Assembly (NCBI GenBank): GCA_023135015.1
Contig: JAGLTZ010000032.1
Location: forward strand, 1-13,494
Reading direction: 5' to 3'
From: Candidatus Latescibacterota bacterium
GTDB taxonomy: Bacteria; Blakebacterota; Blakebacteria; Blakebacterales; Blakebacteraceae
Length of the DNA stretch: 13,494 bases
The notes below the pieces were generated by a model. It searched no databases and was not told the origin of the DNA. It was given only the letters and a program-made list of their open reading frames with translations. How positions within the stretch are numbered: the first letter of the stretch is position 1; each line of letters opens with the position of its first letter. Positions 1 through 7,870 of this stretch are shown here, piece by piece. A program made the translations under genes and the position numbers.

Positions 1-2
1 GC

Positions 3-1193
3 TATACACCTGCTGATACGATTGACGGAGGCAACGGTGTGATCCAGGTGGTGGGTTCAGAGATACGCGATACCCGGCCGCATGGCAGGATGAGCCTGGG
101 TGAGGTGCTGAAATACTCGAGCAACGTGGGGACGGTCAAAATTGCCCGCCATGTAGGGCCGAACAGAATGTACCGTTATGCCCGGGATCTCGGCTTCGGG
201 CAGATGAGCGGCCTCGACCTGCCGGGAGAGGCGTCTGGGTTGCTGAGACGTTTGCCCCAGTGGCGCGGACCCGCGCTTGAAAGCCTCTCCATCGGCTACG
301 GACTCTCCGTGACGGCTCTCCAGATCGTCATGGCATACGGTGCTGTATGCAACGGCGGCAGCCTGCTGCAACCCTTCATGGTTGAGTCGATCCAGGATGA
401 GAGGGGGCGGTGGCACCGGGTGGGAGGCCATGAGCTGATCCGCAGGGTTATGCACGAGGAGACTTCGGCGCTGCTTCGGGGGTTCTTAAGAGAGGCGGTC
501 TCGAGCGGAACGGGTGACAGAGCAGCCGTGGCGGGACTGGAGATCGCAGGTAAGACCGGTACCGCCCGCAAAGCCGCGGATGGAAGCTACGAGGCGGGTT
601 CCTACATTTCGAGTTTCTGCGGATTCCTGCCGGCGGATCAGCCCCAGTTCCTCCTCCTGGTTGTGGTGGATGAGCCGGCCAACCGCTACTACGCACGTGA
701 GGTCGCCGCTCCCATTTTTGCCCGAACCGTCCAGCGCTTGATGTGTCATCCTGAATGTCCACTTGAAGGATTGCGGCCCTCGGTCCACCGGCTGGTGGAC
801 CGGCCCGCACCAATTATCCCCGACCTGAGACGCTGGCCGGCTGCCGAGGCGGGAAGGGCGCTCAGCAGGCGGGGCCTTCGTGTCCGCTATGTAGGGAAGG
901 GTCCAACTGTGCTCGACCAGGAACCACAGCCGCTGCAGCAGGCGCGGGAAGGAGAATTGGTGGTACTCCATCTCGATTCGCCCGCGGTTCCCGATTCACG
1001 GGCACGCTGTGTTGTTCCCGATCTGCGGGGTCTCACGCTGCGAGAGGCTGCTGGGGAAGCCTCCGCCCTGGGGCTGGTGCTTTCTGTAGAGGGCAGCGGA
1101 CTCATATGGAGTCAGAATCCACAGCCGGGGGTGGAAATCAGGCCGGGTTCAGCATTGAAGGTTCGTGCCCGCTCCACCGGGCAGGGGGGATGA
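3..1193 (+). CDS. ftsI: Septal peptidoglycan transpeptidase (PBP3/FtsI-like) with two C-terminal PASTA domains, 5' end missing
   Basis: This is the C-terminal part of a class B penicillin-binding protein, which crosslinks septal peptidoglycan on the outer face of the inner membrane. The reading frame is open from the window's first bases, so the start, membrane anchor and the SxxK active-site motif lie upstream; an internal GTG at 39 is not the real start. The visible transpeptidase motifs are S-S-N (SxN motif, codons 117-125) and K-T-G-T (KTG motif, codons 552-563), in the correct order and spacing. After the catalytic domain come two PASTA repeats, roughly 807-975 (IIPDLRR...) and 1005-1178 (VVPDLRG...). 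A short linker between catalytic and PASTA parts contains C-H-P-E-C, which could form a periplasmic disulfide. The stop overlaps the murE start. Position directly before murE, with ftsW downstream, supports FtsI rather than an elongation PBP2; a SpoVD-type paralogue is a less likely alternative. Confidence 0.93.
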   Translation, partial: YTPADTIDGGNGVIQVVGSEIRDTRPHGRMSLGEVLKYSSNVGTVKIARHVGPNRMYRYARDLGFGQMSGLDLPGEASGLLRRLPQWRGPALESLSIGYGLSVTALQIVMAYGAVCNGGSLLQPFMVESIQDERGRWHRVGGHELIRRVMHEETSALLRGFLREAVSSGTGDRAAVAGLEIAGKTGTARKAADGSYEAGSYISSFCGFLPADQPQFLLLVVVDEPANRYYAREVAAPIFARTVQRLMCHPECPLEGLRPSVHRLVDRPAPIIPDLRRWPAAEAGRALSRRGLRVRYVGKGPTVLDQEPQPLQQAREGELVVLHLDSPAVPDSRARCVVPDLRGLTLREAAGEASALGLVLSVEGSGLIWSQNPQPGVEIRPGSALKVRARSTGQGG

Positions 1194-2671
1194 TGCGCCT
1201 CGAATCGATGCTGGAGCTGGCCGGCCTGATTGGAGAGGCCGAAGGATGGGAACCGCTACGTGACCTGCAGGTGGAAGGTCTCGCCTACGATAGCCGTCGG
1301 GTCAGGCCAGGTGACCTTTTCGTTGCAGTTCGTGGGGAACGGGCCGACGGGCACCACTATCTGGAGGAGGCACTGGAGGCAGGCGCTGTAGGCGCGGTCG
1401 TGGAACACCCTGTGGATATGGAGTTGCCCCAGGTGCAGTTGAAGGAAACCCGCAGGGGCATGGGACTTCTGGCCGCCGCTTTTTATGGGAATCCCGGTGA
1501 TAAGCTCTTCATGGTGGGAATTACCGGCACTAACGGAAAAACGACCACGGGATACCTGGTCCGCAGCCTGTTCAACTCATCCGGCGCGGGTGTGGGATTG
1601 ATCGGGACGGTCAGCTACCTGGTCGGCGGAGAGCGCAGGGATGCTCCCTTTACCACACCGGAGTCTGTGGATCTACAGGCCCTTCTGGCGGAAATGATCT
1701 CTGCCGGCGAGTCAACGGCCGTTCTGGAAGTGAGCAGCCACGCCCTTGCACTCGGTCGCGTGGAAGGAGCGGCCTTCGATGTGGCAGCTTTCACCAACCT
1801 CGGCCGTGACCACCTCGATTTTCACAATTCGATGGAAGACTACCTGGCGGTAAAAACCACACTCTTCACCCGGCACCGCAAAGAGGGGGCGCCAGCGGTT
1901 ATAAACATCGATGATCCGACCGGTGCGCGGCTTGCCAGGGAGATGGAAGGACCGGTGATAACGGCCGGACTGGCCGACGGAACGGATGTAACGGCTGGAT
2001 CGATCGAGGTCGGGTCGCAGGGGTTGTGCTTCGAGCTCCGCTATGGAGGTGCCTCCACCCCTGTCGAAAGCCCGCTCCTCGGGGCCTTCAACATCCAGAA
2101 TCTGCTTGTGGCGGCCGCAGTGGGTTTTGCCGCCGGGCTGCCGGTGTCCGAAACAGCACGGGCTCTCTCCGGAGTCGGGACTGTGGAGGGGCGCATGGAG
2201 CGCCTGCCGGGGCCAGAGGGGGTGGAGATCCTGCTCGACTACGCCCATAAGCCGGAGGCGCTCAGGGCAGCGCTGCAGGCCAGCCGTGACGTGGCGGCCG
2301 GACGGGTGATAGTGGTCTTTGGATGCGGCGGGGACCGCGACCGTGGAAAGCGACCGCTGATGGGACGCATAGCCGCTCTGGGCGCTGATAAGGTCATCGT
2401 GACCAGCGACAACCCGCGAACGGAGGACCCGGACCGGATCATCGAGGAGATCGTGGCCGGGATACCTGAAGAGGCGGAATACGTTGTAGAGCCCGACCGG
2501 AGGACCGCAATTTCGATGTCGATAGCCGAGGCATCCCAGGGGGATGTGATCCTCATAGCGGGCAAGGGACACGAGCGGTACCAGATCGTTGGCTCGGACA
2601 GGATACCGTTCGATGAGCGGGAGATAGTCGAACGGGCGGTAGTTGAGAACGCCGGCGGTGATCGACCGTGA
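1190..2671 (+). CDS. murE: UDP-N-acetylmuramoyl-L-alanyl-D-glutamate--2,6-diaminopimelate ligase
   Basis: MurE is the cytoplasmic ATP-dependent ligase that adds the third residue of the stem peptide. The product is 493 aa, normal for the family. An N-terminal substrate domain contains Y-D-S-R-R at 33-37. The central ATPase domain has the P-loop TGTNGKTTT at 112-120, S-S-H-A-L at 182-186, N-L-G-x-D-H-L-D-F-H at 203-212 and a probable carbamylated lysine at K222. The C-terminal domain has D-Y-A-H-K-P at 350-355, D-N-P-R at 407-410 and G-K-G-H-E at 458-462. DNPR is the family signature for meso-diaminopimelate specificity, as opposed to lysine. The start is ATGATG: ATG at 1190 gives a 4-base ATGA overlap with the ftsI stop, and ATG at 1193 or 1208 is also possible. 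The G-run at 1183-1189 sits very close to 1190, which slightly favours 1193. Confidence 0.97.
   Translation: MMRLESMLELAGLIGEAEGWEPLRDLQVEGLAYDSRRVRPGDLFVAVRGERADGHHYLEEALEAGAVGAVVEHPVDMELPQVQLKETRRGMGLLAAAFYGNPGDKLFMVGITGTNGKTTTGYLVRSLFNSSGAGVGLIGTVSYLVGGERRDAPFTTPESVDLQALLAEMISAGESTAVLEVSSHALALGRVEGAAFDVAAFTNLGRDHLDFHNSMEDYLAVKTTLFTRHRKEGAPAVINIDDPTGARLAREMEGPVITAGLADGTDVTAGSIEVGSQGLCFELRYGGASTPVESPLLGAFNIQNLLVAAAVGFAAGLPVSETARALSGVGTVEGRMERLPGPEGVEILLDYAHKPEALRAALQASRDVAAGRVIVVFGCGGDRDRGKRPLMGRIAALGADKVIVTSDNPRTEDPDRIIEEIVAGIPEEAEYVVEPDRRTAISMSIAEASQGDVILIAGKGHERYQIVGSDRIPFDEREIVERAVVENAGGDRP
2654..2663 (+). promoter_or_regulatory. Ribosome binding site of murF, inside murE
   Basis: GGCGGTGATC matches the extended anti-Shine-Dalgarno complement GGAGGTGATC at 9 of 10 bases and lies at a suitable distance before the GTG at 2668. 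It supports this GTG as the true murF start, which otherwise gives an unusually short N-terminus. Confidence 0.6.
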
Positions 2672-4059
2672 ACGGCGCATTACCCAGAGGTCTTCAGCCC
2701 GAGACAGCCTTCACCGGTGTCTCGATCGACAGCCGGAGGATATGTGAAGGGGATCTCTTCGTAGCTATCGAGGGTCTAAACCACGACGGGCACGACTTCG
2801 TGTTCGAGGCGCTGCAGCAGGGGGCAGTGGCCGCCGTGGTCAAGCGGGAGTGGTTATCGGCGCAGAAACGGCGATCTGTACGCGGACTCCCCCTGATAGT
2901 GGTACAGGACACCATTGAGGCGCTTCAGGCACTTTCTCTCTACCACAGGCAGAGGCTCGGCCTGCCCGTAATCGCGGTGACCGGCAGCAACGGTAAAACT
3001 ACTACGAAGGAGATGATCTCTTCGGTCCTGCGGACCAGATACAGGGCCCTGCGCAGTGAGGGCTCATTTAACAACCACATTGGCGTGCCGCTTACGTTGT
3101 TGCGGCTTCGCCGATCCCACGAAGTCGCGGTGGTGGAAATGGGGATGAATCATCCGGGGGAGATCGCCCGTCTCTGCGCCATCGCCGAGCCGACCGCCGG
3201 CGTCATCACTAATGTGGGTGCGGCCCACCTGGAGTTCATGGGTGACCTGGACGCCGTGGCCTATGAGAAAGCTGAACTGGCCGAGGCGATCGGCCCCCAC
3301 GGTTTCCTTGTCCTGAACGCCGACGATTCAAGGGTGGCCGCTATGGGTGAGAGAACAGAGGCGAGGATCGTCACCTTCGGTCTGGAACAGAAGGCGGAGA
3401 TAAGAGGAGAGATCGTCGAGTTCGACAGGGGTATCTACCCGGTCTTTCGCTGCAACGGCGGTCCGGCCGTTCGCCTTCAGGTGCCGGGCGTTCACAACGT
3501 TATGAATGCCCTTGCTGCGGCGGCTGTTGGGGAGGCGATGGGGTGTTCTCCAGAGCAGGTAGGAGAAGGTCTTGAGTCGTATGAGGGATCTAAATGGCGG
3601 ACCGAGATGATCGAGGCGGATGGGATACTGGTACTCAACGATTCCTACAACGCAAATCCCGTCAGTGTTTCAATCGCGCTGCGGCTGCTTCACGATTGGG
3701 AGAACGCCAGGCCACACAGGCGTGTTGCAGTACTGGGTGATATGCTGGAGCTGGGACGCTCCGCTCCCCGATCCCACCGCAGCCTCGGGGAGGAAGTGGT
3801 CCACTCCGGGGTGGAGCTGCTTATCGCTGTGGGCGACTATGCTCCCGAGGTAATCGAAGGGGCTCTTGAGGCAGGCTTTCCGGGTGATGGCGCACTCGCC
3901 AGCGGTGATGTGGACGAGGCCTGGATTGAGTTGGGTCCGAGGTTGGAACCGGGGGATCTGGTGCTCGTCAAGGGGAGCCGCCGCATAGGGCTGGAGCGAA
4001 TAGTCGATTACATATGCAGCCGTCATGGCGACCCGCACCCGGCCGGTGAGGAGGGATAG
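2668..4059 (+). CDS. murF: UDP-N-acetylmuramoyl-tripeptide--D-alanyl-D-alanine ligase
   Basis: MurF adds the D-Ala-D-Ala dipeptide to UDP-MurNAc-tripeptide, the last cytoplasmic step before the membrane stage. The product is 463 aa. Visible motifs are D-S-R-R at 21-24 in the N-terminal domain, the ATP-binding loop GSNGKTTT at 106-113, the F-N-N-H-I-G-V-P substrate segment just after it, E-M-G-M-N-H-P-G-E-I, and the C-terminal N-D-S-Y-N-A-N-P motif. The GTG start forms a 4-base GTGA overlap with the murE stop. An in-frame stop at 2659-2661 rules out any longer start. The N-terminus looks about 10 residues shorter than E. coli MurF and seems to lack the first short helix, but the domain is otherwise complete. 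The DSYNANP motif and context separate it from MurE and MurC. Confidence 0.96.
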   Translation: MNGALPRGLQPETAFTGVSIDSRRICEGDLFVAIEGLNHDGHDFVFEALQQGAVAAVVKREWLSAQKRRSVRGLPLIVVQDTIEALQALSLYHRQRLGLPVIAVTGSNGKTTTKEMISSVLRTRYRALRSEGSFNNHIGVPLTLLRLRRSHEVAVVEMGMNHPGEIARLCAIAEPTAGVITNVGAAHLEFMGDLDAVAYEKAELAEAIGPHGFLVLNADDSRVAAMGERTEARIVTFGLEQKAEIRGEIVEFDRGIYPVFRCNGGPAVRLQVPGVHNVMNALAAAAVGEAMGCSPEQVGEGLESYEGSKWRTEMIEADGILVLNDSYNANPVSVSIALRLLHDWENARPHRRVAVLGDMLELGRSAPRSHRSLGEEVVHSGVELLIAVGDYAPEVIEGALEAGFPGDGALASGDVDEAWIELGPRLEPGDLVLVKGSRRIGLERIVDYICSRHGDPHPAGEEG

Positions 4060-4062
4060 ATA

Positions 4063-5154
4063 ATGTTCTACCACCTCCTTTTCCCTCTGAGCGACCAGGT
4101 CGGGTTCATGCGGCTCTTCGGATATATAACATTCCGCTCCGCTTACGGCGCGATAACGGCTCTGCTGATCTGCTTCCTTCTGGGCTCGTGGTTGATCCGC
4201 CAGCTGGTCCGCTGGCAGCTCCGCGAACACATACGTCCCGACGGTCCTGTAACCCATCTCACCAAAGCGGGTACTCCCACAATGGGAGGACTGCTGATTT
4301 TGGCGGCTGTGGTGATCCCCACGCTTCTCTGGCAGAGACTCGATACCAGCTATACCTGGATCATCCTGCTATGCACGGTCTGGATGGGGACTGTCGGGTT
4401 CATCGACGACTATCTGAAGACGGTCAAGCGTTACCCCAAGGGGCTTGTGGCCCGCTATAAACTGCTCGGGCAGATCACTCTGGGTCTGTTGGTAGGGATT
4501 ATTATGGTGTTCTGGCCTCCCGGCCCGCCCGAGTATGCCACTGCGACGATGATCCCCTTCGTAAAGGAGAGGATGCTCCCCTTCGGGCTGCTCTATATAC
4601 CTGTCGTAGTACTTGTGATCACCGCCACCTGCAATGCGGTGAACCTTACCGACGGTCTTGACGGGCTGGCGATCGGGCTTGTGGGTATCGCTGGTTTCGC
4701 ATTCGTGCTTATAGCCTACGTGAGCGGTCGCGTCGATACGGCGGAGTATCTGAATATCGTCTATATGCCCGATTCAGGAGAGCTCACGATCTTCGCCCTC
4801 TCACTCGTGGGAGCCTGTCTCGGCTTTCTCTGGTTCAACGCGCACCCGGCCCAGGTCTTCATGGGTGATACTGGCTCTATGGCGCTGGGTGGGGCTCTGG
4901 CGGGTATGGCGCTGCTGCTCAAGAAAGAAATACTGCTGATCATAGTGGGTGGGGTCTTCGTGATCGAAGCCGCCTCGGTACTCATGCAGGTGGCCTCGTA
5001 CCGGTGGCGGGGGCAGAGGCGTGTCTTCAAGATGGCCCCGCTGCACCACCACTTCGAACTGCTCGGCTGGGCAGAATCGAAAGTTGTCATCCGGTTCTGG
5101 ATCCTGGGCATCATGCTGGCGCTGATCAGCCTGACGACCTTCAAGATCCGGTAG
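4063..5154 (+). CDS. mraY: Phospho-N-acetylmuramoyl-pentapeptide-transferase (lipid I synthase)
   Basis: MraY is an integral inner-membrane enzyme that transfers phospho-MurNAc-pentapeptide from UDP to undecaprenyl phosphate, giving lipid I. The 363-aa product is close to the usual 360. It is very hydrophobic, with about ten membrane segments. Family motifs are all present: the cytoplasmic H-L-T-K-A-G-T-P-T-M-G-G at 65-76, catalytic D-D-Y at 115-117, N-L-T-D-G-L-D-G at 194-201, F-M-G-D-T-G-S at 266-272 with the Mg-binding Asp, and A-P-L-H-H-H-F-E at 325-332. The ATG at 4063 follows the murF stop by 3 bases and has a clear ribosome binding site, GAGGAGGG at 4048-4055. The stop codon is followed by a small ORF rather than directly by murD. 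Confidence 0.98.
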   Translation: MFYHLLFPLSDQVGFMRLFGYITFRSAYGAITALLICFLLGSWLIRQLVRWQLREHIRPDGPVTHLTKAGTPTMGGLLILAAVVIPTLLWQRLDTSYTWIILLCTVWMGTVGFIDDYLKTVKRYPKGLVARYKLLGQITLGLLVGIIMVFWPPGPPEYATATMIPFVKERMLPFGLLYIPVVVLVITATCNAVNLTDGLDGLAIGLVGIAGFAFVLIAYVSGRVDTAEYLNIVYMPDSGELTIFALSLVGACLGFLWFNAHPAQVFMGDTGSMALGGALAGMALLLKKEILLIIVGGVFVIEAASVLMQVASYRWRGQRRVFKMAPLHHHFELLGWAESKVVIRFWILGIMLALISLTTFKIR

Positions 5155-5155
5155 T

Positions 5156-5161
5156 GGGAGG
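5156..5161 (+). promoter_or_regulatory. Ribosome binding site of the small ORF
   Basis: GGGAGG lies directly after the mraY stop and 4 bases before the ATG at 5166. It sits in the short stretch between mraY and the small ORF and would have no role if the small ORF were not translated. Confidence 0.65.
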
Positions 5162-5165
5162 AAAG

Positions 5166-5312
5166 ATGCTGAAGTTCAATCTGGTCAAGATGGCCACCAA
5201 ACCGACCGCTGGCAAGGTCGCCGAGCCTGTGGAGGGCAACGTGAATCTGCCGGAGGGAGAAGGGGGCGGTGAGCAGAAGAGCGCTCTGGGTACGGGGGGG
5301 GAAGAGGACTGA
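5166..5312 (+). CDS. Small hypothetical protein, 48 aa, between mraY and murD
   Basis: I do not recognise this gene. It encodes 48 residues starting M-L-K-F-N-L-V-K and ending G-G-E-E-D. The first half is basic (lysines at 3, 8, 12, 17), the second half acidic and glycine-rich. There is no membrane segment or signal peptide, and the C-terminal half is probably disordered. Support for a real gene: a strong GGGAGG ribosome binding site, an ATG 11 bases after the mraY stop, a stop only 3 bases before murD, and about 77% G/C at third codon positions (37 of 48 codons). Without it there would be a 161-base hole in an operon whose other internal gaps are 3-4 bases. It is in the same frame as murD, separated by one TGA, and contains a run of eight Gs at 5294-5301. 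A role in lipid I metabolism or the divisome could be guessed only from position. Confidence 0.6.
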   Translation: MLKFNLVKMATKPTAGKVAEPVEGNVNLPEGEGGGEQKSALGTGGEED

Positions 5313-5315
5313 ACC

Positions 5316-6716
5316 GTGGAGGTTGCCGGAGATCGGGTGGTAGTAATCGGCCTGGGAGTCTCGGGCAGTGCCGCAGCGCGCCTGCTCGCCCGCCGCGGTG
5401 CGCGTGTTCTGGGCAGCGATTCGGCCCCTGATCCTATGAGTCGTGATGAGATGGCTGCATTGGAGGGACTTGGAATCGCCATCGAAACGGGGGGGCACAG
5501 CCCCAATCTGCTCGACGGCGCCGACCTGGTCGTGCTCTCCCCGGGGGTGGACCCCGGTGCCGGGCCGGCGGCCCAGGCGCTGGGGCGCGCAATGAAGGTA
5601 GTGAGCGAGGTGGAGGTCGCGTCGTGGTATTTCGATGGAACAGTCGTGGGCATAACCGGCAGTAACGGGAAGTCAACAACTACAGCCCTTGCAGCAGAGA
5701 TGCTTGCCGCAGGTGGTGTTCGTACGGTGCCGGGTGGCAATCTGGGAAGGGCGTTCTCGACCATCGTGGATGATGAGGAGGATATCGAGGTGGTGGTTCT
5801 TGAACTGTCATCCTTCCAGCTCGAACAGGTCGATGCCTTCCGGGCCGAAACCGGGGTGATGCTCAACGTCACACCCGACCACCTCGACCGATACCCGGCG
5901 CTCGAATCGTATGAGGCGGCCAAGGCCCGCCTGTGGGAGGGTCAGAGGAAGGAGGACTGGGCGATTTTCAGCGCGGACGATCCGGGCGCCGCCCGTCTGG
6001 CTGCAACGGCTCCGGGAATAAAGATACCCTTCACTCTGGGCGGGCGTCCGGGCACATATGGTGGCTGGATTGAGGAGCGGGCGGGGGTAAAGCAGGCCGT
6101 GGCGTCGCTTCCTGATGAAGAGAAACCCTCGCTTCTGTTCCGTGCAGACGATGTCCCGCTGCCAGGTCCTCACAATCTCTCGAATGCTTTGGCAGCGACG
6201 CTGGTGGCCAGACGCTACGGTGCGGATGTCGACGCCATAGGCGTTGGGCTGCGCCGGTTCAAGGGGCTTGAGCACCGAATGGAACTTGTGGGAAGCGTAG
6301 AGGGGGTGAGTTTCTACGACGACTCGAAGGCAACCAACGTGGATTCGGCCAGGGCCTCCCTGAGCAGTTTCCTCTCCGACGTGGTTCTGATAGCGGGTGG
6401 AAAGCACAAGGGTACTTCCTACCTGCCCTTGAGGGAGGAAGTGCTCCGCTGCTGCAAGGCTGTGGTATTGACAGGGGAAGCACGTCCCTACCTGCGGGAG
6501 GAGCTGGAGGGAGCGGTACCGATATATGAAGAGGAGAGCCTGGCAGCGGCTGTTGATCGGGCGTTTTATCTGGCACGGCCCCGCGGTGTCGTCCTTCTGG
6601 CCCCCGCATGTTCCAGCTTCGATATGTTCGACAACTACAAACAGCGTGGAAGGATCTTTCAGGGGGTCGTGCGGGATCTGCTGGGGGACAAATCGAAGGA
6701 GAATGACCGGCAGTGA
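5316..6716 (+). CDS. murD: UDP-N-acetylmuramoyl-L-alanine--D-glutamate ligase
   Basis: MurD adds D-glutamate to UDP-MurNAc-L-Ala in the cytoplasm. The product is 466 aa. The N-terminal Rossmann-like domain opens with V-V-V-I-G-L-G-V-S-G at 8-17. The central domain has TGSNGKSTT at 114-122, E-L-S-S-F-Q-L-E at 163-170, N-V-T-P-D-H-L-D-R at 184-192 and the likely carbamylated lysine K203 in E-A-A-K. The C-terminal domain has D-D-S-K-A-T-N at 335-341, G-G-K-H-K-G at 361-366 and A-C-S-S-F-D-M-F-D at 431-439. GTG at 5316 is the only start that gives the normal short N-terminus; GAGGA at 5304-5308 can serve as ribosome binding site inside the preceding small ORF. It shares its frame with that ORF, so stop-codon readthrough would give an N-terminally extended MurD. 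Confidence 0.97.
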   Translation: MEVAGDRVVVIGLGVSGSAAARLLARRGARVLGSDSAPDPMSRDEMAALEGLGIAIETGGHSPNLLDGADLVVLSPGVDPGAGPAAQALGRAMKVVSEVEVASWYFDGTVVGITGSNGKSTTTALAAEMLAAGGVRTVPGGNLGRAFSTIVDDEEDIEVVVLELSSFQLEQVDAFRAETGVMLNVTPDHLDRYPALESYEAAKARLWEGQRKEDWAIFSADDPGAARLAATAPGIKIPFTLGGRPGTYGGWIEERAGVKQAVASLPDEEKPSLLFRADDVPLPGPHNLSNALAATLVARRYGADVDAIGVGLRRFKGLEHRMELVGSVEGVSFYDDSKATNVDSARASLSSFLSDVVLIAGGKHKGTSYLPLREEVLRCCKAVVLTGEARPYLREELEGAVPIYEEESLAAAVDRAFYLARPRGVVLLAPACSSFDMFDNYKQRGRIFQGVVRDLLGDKSKENDRQ

Positions 6717-7870
6717 GCCCCAACCTGCGGCATATGAACGATACGCACCATCGTGTCGACCGGACGATTCTAACAGTGGTGCTGCTGCTGGTTGCCCTGG
6801 GGATCGTAATGGTCTACAGCGCCTCCTCCACGGTCGCCACCGCCCGCTTCGGTGACGGAGCGTATTATTTGAAGAGGCATCTTATCCGGGTCGGGCTTGG
6901 TCTGCTGTTGATGGTGCTTCTTGCAAAGGCGCGTTACAACCGGGTGGTCCGCCTGGGGCGCCCGCTGCTGGGGATCAGCTTAGCGGCTCTGGTGCTTGTT
7001 CTGGTACCGGGTCTGGGGGGTGTGGCGGCCAGGGGCGCTCACAGGTGGCTGGCTCTGGGCCCCTTCAGTTTCCAGCCGTCCGAACTGGCCCGCTTCGCCC
7101 TGCTGCTGTGGCTGGCCGACACTCTTGTCGCCAGGCGGAACATACTGGGACGCTTCACAGACGGCCTTTTGCCCGTAATTGCTCCTGTGGCAGCCGCCGT
7201 GGTACTGATACTGGTCGAGCCCGATTACTCAACGGCCATCGCGGTGGCGGCCGTGTGCGGTGGTATGATCTTCCTCGCCGGGGCCCGTCTTGTACACCTC
7301 GGAGGGCTGGTTGCCGGTGTGATACCTCTGGTCTACTTTGCCCTTATCAGCAGCGAGTACAGGCTGGCCAGGGTGATCGCTTTCCTGGAGGGCACTAACG
7401 ACCTCACAGGCTCCAATTACCAGGTGTGGCAGTCCCTGATCGGACTGGGCAGCGGCGGACTGTTCGGCAAAGGACTTGGCAACGGTGCCCAGAAGCTGCG
7501 GTTTCTTCCCGAACCTTTCAATGATTTCATATTCAGCATTGTGGGAGAGGAGCTGGGATTGATCGGCGCGCTGCTGCTGCTTCTGCTCCTCCTGATACTT
7601 GTTTTTCAGGGGTTCAGGGTAGCCGGGTCTGTCCGCTCCCATACAGGTGCCCTGCTTGCAGCGGGTGTTTCCCTTTCGATAGGACTTTATGCGCTGGTGA
7701 ATGTCGGCGTGGTCACTTCACTGCTGCCGGCGACCGGACTGGCGCTGCCATTTATATCGTATGGCGGTTCTTCAATGATCTTCTCGTTGGCGGGGGTGGG
7801 GTTGTTGCTCGGGATCTCCCGCGATGTGGAGCTGGAACCGATAAAATTGGGCTGGAGAAGGAAACGATGA
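6713..7870 (+). CDS. ftsW: Septal peptidoglycan glycosyltransferase FtsW (SEDS family)
   Basis: FtsW is a polytopic inner-membrane SEDS protein that polymerises lipid II at the septum together with the class B PBP FtsI. The product is 385 aa with about ten hydrophobic segments. Signature segments are V-Y-S-A-S at 34-38, G-A-H-R-W-L at 108-113 followed by F-Q-P-S-E-L at 120-125, E-P-D-Y-S-T-A at 169-175, L-P-E-P-F-N-D-F-I-F at 265-274 with the catalytic-type Asp at 271, G-E-E-L-G at 278-282, and L-P-A-T-G-L-A-L-P-F-I-S-Y-G-G-S-S at 338-354. The GTG start makes a GTGA overlap with the murD stop and AAGGAG at 6696-6701 precedes it; ATG at 6734 is an alternative that would trim 7 residues. RodA is a close relative, but the dcw position makes FtsW the better call. 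Confidence 0.95.
   Translation: MSPNLRHMNDTHHRVDRTILTVVLLLVALGIVMVYSASSTVATARFGDGAYYLKRHLIRVGLGLLLMVLLAKARYNRVVRLGRPLLGISLAALVLVLVPGLGGVAARGAHRWLALGPFSFQPSELARFALLLWLADTLVARRNILGRFTDGLLPVIAPVAAAVVLILVEPDYSTAIAVAAVCGGMIFLAGARLVHLGGLVAGVIPLVYFALISSEYRLARVIAFLEGTNDLTGSNYQVWQSLIGLGSGGLFGKGLGNGAQKLRFLPEPFNDFIFSIVGEELGLIGALLLLLLLLILVFQGFRVAGSVRSHTGALLAAGVSLSIGLYALVNVGVVTSLLPATGLALPFISYGGSSMIFSLAGVGLLLGISRDVELEPIKLGWRRKR

Noticed and set aside
39..41. GTG as a start codon for the first gene
   Set aside because: The frame is open to the window edge and the residues before it continue the transpeptidase domain, so this is an internal Val codon of a gene that begins upstream.
1106..1189. Upstream in-frame extension of murE into ftsI
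   Set aside because: This stretch encodes the second PASTA domain in the ftsI frame and gives no MurE-like sequence in the murE frame.
1712..2680. Long open frame of 322 codons on the - strand opposite murE
   Set aside because: It lies fully within a motif-complete murE and its translation is low-complexity, rich in Arg, His and Pro with no recognisable domain. Long antisense open frames are expected in GC-rich coding DNA.
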